64,000 nt of DNA, taken from assembly GCA_004026145.2 (NCBI GenBank), contig CP034975.1, positions 12,029,418-12,093,417 of the forward strand, read 5' to 3'. The stretch's first letter is position 1; the number at the start of each line of letters is the position of its first letter. This document shows positions 26,201 through 36,923 of the stretch, one piece after another. A program made the position numbers and the translations under genes. Under the pieces are notes generated by a model. The model ran no database searches, was not told where the DNA came from, and was given only the letters and a program-made list of their open reading frames with translations. This stretch comes from Takifugu bimaculatus (Eukaryota > Chordata > Actinopteri > Tetraodontiformes > Tetraodontidae).

Positions 26201-28389
26201 TTTGGAACAGTAGTCACTTTCACCTTGGTGAACCAACCTGATCCATCTGCAGAATGAAAACAAAGTAGAAATGCAAAAATCCAGAAGCAGGAGCTCCAGA
26301 ACGCCAGAATCTTTTAGTTGCCGTCAGAGCTGCGGTTACTTTAATCTTCAGGGTCTTCAGCATCTCCTGGCTGCAGGTATGTGGGTCGCCACCAGCTCTG
26401 AATCCTAAACTATTCCTCCGCTCAGCCTTCGCCCTTTCAGACACGTTTGTCCTCACGCTCACTTCAGATCAGGGAGAACATCAGCAGGGTGACTCAGCTG
26501 ATAAACTCGCCTGAAAACACATGTGTGTCGTTATTGATTCCAGCTTCTTTAAATCATAGTGTTTTTCACCTCAGTGTTCTGATGACGCGTCCACGTCTGT
26601 GTGGTGTTTTATTTTTATACGCGGCCGCTGCTGCTGTATCAAGTTGTCTGTCAAAGATATTCAAATCTTTTCACAGGTCTTGTTCTGTTCTGCTCCGCCA
26701 TGATGCCGCCGAGCGTCAGGCGGAGACGTTTTCTGACGTTTACTGGACACGTGTTCAGCATCCGATGAACTGAATTAAAGATCAGTGATGGCACTTTGCA
26801 TTGAAACCGTGTTTCTTCTGTTTGGATTCCTCCCTTTGTTCTGGTTTCCAGTTCTCCGTCCTGTTCTCTGCCAACCAGGATTGCGAACGCTGCCTATAAA
26901 GGATTTGTTTCCGACGGGATTTTAAAGGACGAAACTCTCCCTTATGTGGCACATCAAAGGGAATTTCCTGAAGCGGGGCCATGTCTGATTAGTACAATCT
27001 CTAATGGGGATTATAAAGTTGGCAGTTTGCAGCAGAAATCATCAGCACATTTCAATATTTAAATCTCACTTCTGAAATACGTAGAAAATGGAAACGAGTA
27101 GAACATTTTATGGGGAATTGAAATGAAAGCAGATGTTTAAGGTGTTATTACAACACCAATCGCTGTGGCATCCTTAGGTTCCCAGTTCTTTGTAGACCAG
27201 GAGGAGCCTCCCCAGCAACAACCAGATCAATGGAAGCGTTTGGTCTGCAGAGCTTCTCTCTCAGTCCATTAGTGGCAGCTCCTCATCTATGATAGCGTCC
27301 GTTACTCAATTTAAACACATTTTGCCGCCATTTAAAGATACCAGATGAAATTTGAGGTGAACAGGTTCCTCTAAAGCCGGGCGAGTTCCTAAAACGTCTC
27401 ACTGGAAACCAGCCTACAGCAGCGTCACACAGTGGTAGAGCTGCATTTCTTTCAGGATTTAAATTTTGCACTTGAAGACCTGAAGGGTAAAGTTTGAAAT
27501 GAATTCCCAGTCCCTGTGCTCTGACATTTGAGAAGTCTATTTCCGTCCCCTCACAAGGATCTGGCACCTTTGGGGAAGCCACCAACTCCTCCCTCCATTT
27601 CAGATTCTTCTGAATTAGCTTTTTCACACTAGCCTCCATTTTCTAGGTGACGTCACTGGCTGCAGAGTGAGGCTCCACATCGTTTTGAAAAGTTCTCTAG
27701 TCTGGAGCAAACGGTAGAAATGAAAATCTCACAAATCATTTCTGCTTTTCTATTTTTAGACCTCTTCCTGTTAGCAGCTACCTCCAACGTTCGTCTCTTT
27801 TTTCACTTTCCCAGGCTGGTTGCCTAGATGCAAAAACAGCTCCAAACCCCGCTAACTTCATGGGGATTGTTTTGCTAATTTTAATAAAGAAGGGAACAAA
27901 CCTATTTAACCTTTTTTGCTGTTATGTCACCCATAACAACCAGCACTGTAGGCAAGAGTTACAGGAACACAGTTACAGGAGCTACCCACCTGGGAAACGC
28001 TGCCAGGAACTAAATCTCCCCCGGGGGCAGTTTAGCTGGTCGCACTCGCACCAACAATAGGAAACGTGCAGAAGCCGACTAACAAACACAATATTCAACA
28101 CTGAGGAACTGATTAGCAGAACTAAAGAGCTGCCAGAGCTTCTAATATCTGTTTTATCTGGCATTTTAGAAATGGTAGGTGGACAAACACACACAAAAAC
28201 CTTCCTCTAAGTGTGTAGAAGTTCCTCTGGTCGTAATGACACACCAATTTATTCAAGTGTATGGGGTTTGAAAACGAGGCTGAAAATGAAGGTTTTTGTT
28301 GAAAATGGTGCATTTGTTGTCTGCTCTCAGGCTCTGGTGCCCCGGAGAGGAGCACGAAGACGGACGACGATTTCTTTCTGTTTCCTCAG
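23209..28389 (+). other. rdx intron 1 (inferred)
   Basis: Lies between the inferred non-coding exon and the exon carrying the start codon. Contains a CCAAT/GC-box cluster at about 24170-24268 and a GT-rich tract near 26166-26198. No coding exon is recognised on either strand. Confidence 0.55.
24060..24330. promoter_or_regulatory. CCAAT/GC-box cluster, possible alternative rdx promoter
   Basis: Two ATTGG (inverted CCAAT) boxes at 24178-24182 and 24209-24213 lie about 30 bp apart, followed by a GC box (ggccccgccccctcgcgg, 24251-24268) and other CpG-rich sequence. An acceptor-like tactgtattgcag ends at 24060. The combination is typical of a TATA-less vertebrate promoter. Function is inference only. 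Confidence 0.35.
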
Positions 28390-28419
28390 CAACAGGGGAG
28401 CGGCGGGGAGAGGAGCAAG

Positions 28420-30800
28420 ATGCCCAAACCGGTGAGCACCTCAGCTTCTCCTTAATCCTAAAGGATTAAAATCTCATGTGCTGGACGCTTCAGAACAATT
28501 TGGCAGAACTGCTGTTGTCTGTCTGTGCAGCATCTGTGGCTCATTGTTAATCCTACAGACGACCTTTTCCTTTGTCTTTTCCTGGATTCTAACAAAGCAA
28601 CGTCTTTGGCAAAGTTGCTGGTGGTGTTGGAAGTATTAGAAACGATCTCCCCAAACATCAGGGTCGTGTCCTGACTCTGTGTGTGTGTGTGTGTGTGTGA
28701 ACCTGCACCCTTGGCTGAAAGTGGTGCTGTGCTCTTTGTTGAAAGGAGGGTCAAGTTTCTGGCCGAGAAGAGAGGTTAACTATGCGTGCGGCTCTAGTTT
28801 CAGGTTCTGATACGGAAATAATAGCAATAAGGTATCGCTGAATATTCTTACAGGAAGCTCTCTCTGTTTCTCTCTCTCTCACTCTCACACACACACATAC
28901 ACACACACAGAGGGTCATTTTGTGGAAGCGTCCTGTCAAAGCGGGCGGACACAAAGAGGGCTTTCTCGGCTCTATTTTTGGACCGAGGACAGTGGGGGCT
29001 TTCATGTCCCTCTGACATAAACACATAGACTGTGTTCGCGCCGCGGCTTTAATAACAGGATTAGTCGGGTCGACCTGAAGCTATTTATTTTATTGCCGTT
29101 GCCTTATTTCCAGGAACTGCTGCGATCTATTCAGTGGCAAGTCTGCAATGATAGTTTGATTCTTTTTTTTTTTTTAAAGCCAATTTTCAAAATTCTTCAC
29201 TTTAAATCAGAAATGTTCGCAGCAAATGAATAATAAATCGCTGGAGGCCGATGAACCGCAGGTGTTGCCTGCTCTCCCCGGCTGCTCACACCATTATCTA
29301 CAGGCTGCCAGCGATTGCACTGAGCCTCTGGTCATCAATCTCAGTAATGGGGAATTAGACCAGACCTAATTCCTGGAAAAAGACCAGGGCCATGTGATGG
29401 AAAAGCAGGGAGAGGATGAGGCTGAGAGAGGTTCTGAGAGAGGTGCAAACTAAGAGATCACGGTGGGATGAATGGGAGACCATCAGAATCAGAGGAGCTG
29501 GAGTGAGTGGGGTCGTGTTTCTAAAACATAAGTAAATTAGATTCTTTAACTTTTACGCGCCGGCTGGAATAAATCAGAGGGAAACGTCTGGAAAGGAAGA
29601 TGCGTCGCTCCTGAGCCTCAGGAGTGAAACCCAGTTTAGGGAGGAGGCTGCGGGATAAACAGAGACAAAGGGATGAAAGCGGATTTGGGAGCGAGGGCTG
29701 AGTGACGGGCACTTTGTTCAAATCCACTCCAGAAAAAATGACACCCGAGCCGCCCTTGAGGGGAACTTCCACTCCGGTTACCCCGGCGGGATGAGCTTCG
29801 GCGTCAGGCCCGGCAGTGGGACAGTAAACGCATCATCCCTTTCACCGTCTCAGCTGTGCGTTCAGTAGCTGTTTCGGCCTTAACAACACTTAAATGTCAC
29901 ATCGGATTAAAAGCTAAAGCTGAGCCCCCCCCCCCGGACATGCTTTTAATCACCTCACTGGCCTCTTTAGCTAATATAATACAACACAAGGCAAATAAAA
30001 CAGGGAACAGAGAGAAATCAGATTGACAGGGAACAGATTGGTTCTGCAGGTGGGGCCTGTAAACCCCCCACCAGAGCCTCGGGCACGCCATTAACATGAA
30101 TTTGTAGGTAAATAAACCTCCTCCAGGCTGCAGTTCACCTCTGGAGATGTGCACACTGTCCGTGTCAGCAGGATAACCAGGGTCAGAGGGTGAACCGGAG
30201 CTACTGTGCGTCTGAACTACTGCCTGAACTCGGTGTTCATGGCAGCCTTCTTACCCGCTTTGATTAAAATTCACATAAATCCTCATGATCACAACCTAAT
30301 TTGAGGCATCTCTGGTGACTCAATCACAGCTAAGGTAGCGATGGGAGGCGGTCTTCAGGCTCCGCTGTCGGGGTCTGTGAAGGTGCATCGATGACGGCAG
30401 ATTAAGGCCAGAACGTCTAAGTTTTGACTAAACTCTCCCGTTAATGTGGCAGCTGTCAGAGAATTTTACACGTACGACACTAACGACTTTGTTCATATGT
30501 GACTTTTGCCACAGGAGCTCTGCGCTCACCTGACAGTTGGGCTCCCCGAGAGTCCGATTACATTAAATTCAGACCAGCGCCATGTTGAAAGGGATCCAGA
30601 AAAGTTACAGCGTTAAACCCTCAAGACGTCGGGCCCTTTTTAACCAACAGCACCAGCTTGTTTGTCCAGATAAAACTGACGGATTACAGCTAATGTGGCC
30701 GTTCTAATGAGGAGCAACATAGACAACACAGAAAACATGAAATCCCTCCACCCGCACCGTGTTGTCTTCAGATGTTTTATTAAGCGTGTGTGTTTACCCA

Positions 30801-30831
<31 letters not shown>

Positions 30832-32935
30832 CTCCAGGGTGTGATACGCGATGGGACATCGTGCATTATTGATTCATCTCTGCGTTTTGCACATGTTGCC
30901 CCTCCTGGTGATGTTGTCTTAGGAGGTAATTCGGGGGCTTTTGAATATTTAAAAGGACTGTTTTCATTTATATAATGGGAATTATTCAAGTCACTAAATC
31001 TAATTAGAGGGAGAGTGTGAAGTTCACCACCTCACCCCCCCCACTGAGCACTAAATGCAGCTTTAATGGAATGTTGAAGCAACAACATTAACGTTTAAAG
31101 TGGTGCTCAGGAAACATACTGAAGTCTGGAGGCAGCCCAGGCCATTCCAGACCAGGCCAGCCCAGCCCAGCCCAGCCCAGCCCATCCCAGCCCAGGCCAG
31201 CCCAGGCCATTCCAGACCAGGCCAGGCCAGGCCGGACCGAATCCATTCGAGCCAAAGGGTTTTACTGAAAACAGACAAACAGTGACAGGTTGTCAGCTCT
31301 GCAAAAGAGGCAGAAACTGGGGTGGGATAGAAAAACAAGACATATCTGCTGACACATCAGGTCGTGTCCCAACTCCTCCTCCTCTTCAGGCCGAACGGGC
31401 TCAGACATCTGTCTGACATTGTTCTAAGCTCTCGCGTGCACGACGCCGCGGGATCGAGTTTGCAAAAAAAAAAAAAGAAACTGTCTGAATCAGTAAAGCG
31501 GAGTCGGAAGTGGTTTTAAGAAGGGAAAGAAGAGCGGCGGAGAGGCTTCTGAAGAGGAAATATTTGCGCGCGAAACAGCAGAGGTGTGGAGAGACGGAGG
31601 AAGTGATGCGTGATGAGTGGAACCGTGGCGAGCAGACGCTAGGATGGGCGGCGATAAAGCCTCCGTTAACCAGCTTAGCTGCCATCAGCTTTTAATTTTG
31701 GCCGTCTGAGTCGCCGTCGCTCTCACACACAGGCGGCAGGTGGGCGGCAGGCGTGGGTGGCCTCCGCCTCAACACGCTAAGCTACTATTTAGCTGTCACT
31801 ACTCGGAGTGAGGAACAGGGAGGATGTTGGTAAACACAGCCAGCTCACACACACACACACACACACGCATGCAAAACCTCCTGAATTCTAAAGCAACAGA
31901 ACAACCACACACAGCAGCTCCAATCCTGACGCCCTCGTTGACTTTTACATAATAAACTACAGCTTGACAGGAGGCATCGGAGGTTGTCGCTGCGTTTATC
32001 ATATCTGACACATTATTACGTGTTATTAAGCATAGTAGTGGTGGAACCTTTGCAGATCTGTGGCTTAAACCAACTGCAAGTACTTATTTTAATTCAGAAC
32101 ATCTTTTAATGCCAAAATGTCCCGACTGACAGCTTGGCCGTAGTTCTTTCCTCTCACGTCCACACGTTACCTTCATTTACTTGTGTTTAAGAGCAACTCT
32201 CCTCCGTTTCGGTTCCATTCAAACGGCTGCGGGAGGATTCATTAAAAAAAGATTACGTTTGTTTAATATTTCACGGCTCGCAAGACGCAGTAAGCAGCCC
32301 GGACTCAGCTTCCGAGGGAATAATGCCTTTCTATAATTGGACGTGTGTCCTGGTTTATTACCGTAGATGCACGATTTAACCTGGATTTGCCAGGATTGAC
32401 TGACTGGACCAGAACTCAGCGGTTCATAGAAACACACCAGTGTGAAGTCATGTGACGGCACGGTCCCTCTTTCCTTATCTTGCATGTGTGAAACATGTGA
32501 ACACTGAGGGGATTTTCTCAGCGGTCGCGCGACTGTTATCTGCCATCGTGTTGCTGCTATCATCTGGAAGACATGCCGCTTTCTCACTGCATCTCTCACT
32601 TCTGCGTCGGACTTTAAGAGAACCGATATTCACACGTTCTTCTCGTCTGCCTCTTCGACCGGTCCGGCTTGTTTCTCGGCTCAGGAGGGGTCAATCGTGC
32701 CAAGGTGATCCTGGCAGGAGTTAAATCCCTCCTCTGAATGCCTTGCAGCAGCCACAGGAGAGAAGCTCAATTATAGTCAAGCACAAGGGTGTTGCCGTGG
32801 AGACGTTATCAGCCAGGACTTGACGCGCAACAATACGTTTGCAATGAGAAGAAATGTGGCGTTCTAATATTCTGTGCAGAGGCAGCATACGGTTGCATTC
32901 CCAATAAACACACACACAGGTCTGACAATGGCGTG

Positions 32936-32985
<50 letters not shown>

Positions 32986-33293
32986 CACTGGATTTCTGCT
33001 ATCTTATTGTCCATTTGATCGGTAGCTTAATCAATACTGTTACAAAATTACATAATCAAGTTGATTGATTTATTATTAAACATATTTATAACATATATGG
33101 ATAAGAAGACTAAAGATTTCCTTTCTACGGCAACACAGCACATTTCAGTAGCAAAGGGGGGATATTTTTAGGAAGACAGGGCAACCTTAAAGGTCTGTGT
33201 GAGGGTCAAGACTTGGTTATAATCTGGTTAAATTTAGACTAATGCCCAGGTTATTTTCTGTCTGTGGAAGTCCCCACAATGGCAGAAGTCCTA

Positions 33294-33392
<99 letters not shown>

Positions 33393-33533
33393 CTCCAGGG
33401 TGTGCCCCAAGTGGTGTTTTTGTATCGAATTTTTCAGGTCACTTGAGATTGTCTTTTTTTGACTGCTGCTTTCTGGTGATTGATGCACTTTGGTCACCTC
33501 AGGCTTTGTCTCGTCCCCACTTTCCTCTTTTTG

Positions 33534-33589
<56 letters not shown>

Positions 33590-33668
33590 ATGTAGCTGTT
33601 TCACACAAAAGACCAGTTATGAGCATCCTCTTGACCATTGTTCATCTATTTTGTACTCTCGCCCTGTC

Positions 33669-33704
<36 letters not shown>

Positions 33705-34705
33705 TGTCTGTCTGTCTGTCTCGCTCTCATTTCTTTTCTCTTTTTCTTGATCTATGCGAGTTAGTACAGATTATTCATCCTCTCTACTTGAGGATTTATT
33801 TTATGGTGTCTATGTGCTATATGGTATGATATGGTTATTACGCGTATCAACACGAGGAGGCCAGTTCTCACCCCTCGTTGTCCCTCCCTGCAGATCAACG
33901 TGCGCGTCACCACCATGGACGCAGAGCTGGAGTTCGCCATCCAGCCCAACACGACAGGAAAGCAGCTGTTTGACCAGGTAAGAGCAACATTTGTGCTTAT
34001 TCATTTATTTCCAGGGAACTCTGGAAGAATCACCGTTTGTTATCCATTACTAATGAGAAGCAGAGCAGAGGGAGTGCCAGTGCCAGTGGGTGCTTGGCTG
34101 GGTCCGGGTCCGGCCTGGTTCCGTATGGGGACGACAGACACACCGTCCTTTGTTTAAACTGTGAGGACAGCATGAGTGTATGAGTGTCGGCCGGGCCTGT
34201 GGGTCGCTAGTGTGTCGGGGAGGTCAAAGGGCAACATTCAGGATTGTCCAAAGATGAAATGGAAGGTTGGGTTGAAGGAACTTTGATCAAATTAGCATCG
34301 TGCTGGTATGAACGTGTGTTTCTCCCCAAGAGTTCCCGCTCAGAGCGGAGAACTTTCCAGCCACGAGGAGCTCTGAGACAGAAAAGACAGAAAAGACAGA
34401 AAATTTCAATTTGTGGGGGATTTTTTCCCATCGTCTTCAGCAAGATTTGGACCGTTCAAAGCTTCTTCAGTGGGAAAGTCGCGGAAGTTTATAGGTTTGC
34501 AGCTGCCCCTGGGTTTGACGATGGTGGCGCTCGGACGCTTGTGCGTCAGGTCCTCTTGCATCATCTTCTCCTTGACCTTTTGACCCCAGACTCCTCAGGA
34601 GAGCCACAGTTCCACCGTGATCAACTGTTCCACTATCTCAGAGACCATGTGTCTGGTGGAAACTTGTGCTTGATGGAGAGGCCAGACCTGGGCCTTGAGC
34701 CTGGT

Positions 34706-34761
<56 letters not shown>

Positions 34762-35921
34762 AATCAAATGAAGCCAGACACCAGCCTGTAAGCCTCAGAC
34801 CGCGGACGCTCCAAACCTCCTGCCGAGCCGGGCTTTTCTGTCACTTTCATGTTTCGTCCCATCCTGATATTTCTGTATTATTTAATCACATTTTTAGGAT
34901 TTGCTTTTAAATCCCGCCACGCCCGCGGAGCCGCCGCAGCGCGCCGGATCTCCGGCGTCGCCGGGGGCCCCCGCGTGCTTGTCCTCATGTAAATGTGATT
35001 TATTCCTGCGTTACACTTGCAGCAGTTTGCATCGCGTCGCTGGTTTTGCCTGCAGTATTTGCATTTATGCACGTTTGAGGGACACGGGTATTTAACGTGT
35101 TTATGTGAGCAGCTTCACCACGTCTGGGGCTGAGGGGTAGTTAATTACACGAGAGTGAGTGTTGCTGTATTGACTGTAAATCACATTAGAGTCTGAGAAA
35201 GCAGCCACCTCCCCCCGGGGGGGCCCCCGGCTCTCTATCTGTCTCCCAGTGACAAACCATGTGAGTCTGTGTTGGTGTGTTTTTATTTGTAGATTACATT
35301 CAAATAGAATGAACTCCCAGTTCAGACGGATCAAACTTTATACAGCAGCTCACTGTATTTTCCGCTCATTTTGGAAGGACGAGAACTTTAATTCCGCAAC
35401 TTTTGTTCAAAACTTTGCTGACAGTTTGGCTGAAATGTCGAGCTTTTGATTTAAAACAACTGCTCAGAGCTTCTTTATGTGGTTTCAGGTGGTGAAGACG
35501 GTGGGACTGAGGGAGGTCTGGTTCTTTGGTCTGCAGTACACCGACAGCAAAGGCTACAGCACATGGCTCAAACTCAACAAGAAGGTGAGACCCCAAAAGG
35601 TTGTTCAGATCCCTTCCTGTGTATTTTAGTGTCACAATCTCTTCCCCGACTTTGAGAAGAAAACAAACTTTATTCAAGACACAGTAGTTTGAGTGTTCTT
35701 TGGGGGTTTTTCTCTCCAGGTGACCCAGCAGGACGTGAAGAAGGAGAATCCCCTGCAGTTTAAGTTCAGGGCAAAGTTCTTCCCAGAGGATGTTTCAGAG
35801 GAACTCATCCAGGAGATCACACAGAAACTCTTCTTCCTGCAGGTACAGTTTTACTGTAGGTGACTGCATTTTAAACGTCTGATACCAGTCTTTCACTTGC
35901 ATTTATAATGTGATTGGGACC

Positions 35922-35975
<54 letters not shown>

Positions 35976-36888
35976 GTTAAAGAGGCCATCCTGAACGATG
36001 AGAACTACTGTCCTCCAGAGACAGCTGTTCTACTGGCCTCCTACGCCGTTCAGGCCAAATACGGAGATTACAACAAAGACCTCCACAAGCCCGGATACCT
36101 GGCCTCTGATCGCCTGCTCCCACAAAGGTACACCCCGCCCCACACACACACACACACATACATCATGTGACTCAGACGATGCCACCGTGACATCACGAAC
36201 GATTACGCAACATGTAGAGAGATGCGCTGACTGGTCTGAACCTGCGTTTGGGGATTTTGTAACTAATTCAAGAGGAAAGTGTTCATATAAAACCAGGTGA
36301 AGAAGGCAGGAAGTATAAAGAGCTGAAGGAATGTACGCTTTTATAGTATATCACACCATGCTAGGGACCTTTGCTGTACTGCCATTCCAGTTTTTACTGC
36401 ACGGAACTGACAGACACCTCTGCCTACCTTCATGCAGCCTCAGCTCTTTAGAATAGTGAGAATTTGTCATTTTTAACCAATCCAATCCAGTTTTATGGTT
36501 TTTAATGATTTTGCTCGTGATTTTGCTCTTGTTATGCGTCCCTTAGAGTCCTGGAGCAACACAAACTAACAAAGGAGCAGTGGGAGGACAGAATACAGAC
36601 CTGGCACGAGGAGCACAGAAGCATGCTCAGGTGTGTGTACGTGTGCGTTCTTGTTCACGTTCTGTTTTTGGCTGGTCCTCACAACTTCAAAGGTTCGATT
36701 AACGGTGAAGATATATGTTCTTTTAAGGTCAGAATTGGGTTTAGTTCGGGGTTATCGTTTAGTTGAGGGGGAGGTGGAAAAATGCCCGGGGAATGTAAAG
36801 GTCCTCACAATGATAGCAATACAAGTGTGCGTTTGCAAGAGAGATAAAGCAGTAGATGCTTGAAATTTTTGAAAATTTGGAAATCCTG

Positions 36889-36923
<35 letters not shown>

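Larger units (their letters stand above)
28432..33893 (+). other. rdx intron 2
   Basis: Donor gtgagc, acceptor ccctgcag. 5.5 kb holding many simple repeats (GT near 28680-28700 and 30801-30827, a CCAGC-type minisatellite at 31141-31240, CA at about 32941-32989, GT at 33295-33388, CA at 33535-33588, TG plus TCTG at about 33673-33720). No coding exon is recognised. Confidence 0.8.

Noticed and set aside
31130..31245. Short spaced repeats as a CRISPR-like array
   Set aside because: The genome is a vertebrate, the units are contiguous pentanucleotides without unique spacers, and no cas genes exist.
33242..33595. Cys-Val and Thr-His repeat proteins predicted across CA/GT arrays
   Set aside because: Translations of dinucleotide repeats give these frames on both strands; the same pattern recurs at every microsatellite in the window.
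34244..34771. 175-codon plus-strand open frame in rdx intron 3 as a gene
   Set aside because: It runs into a CA microsatellite at its end, has no recognisable domain or splice context and lies wholly within an intron.
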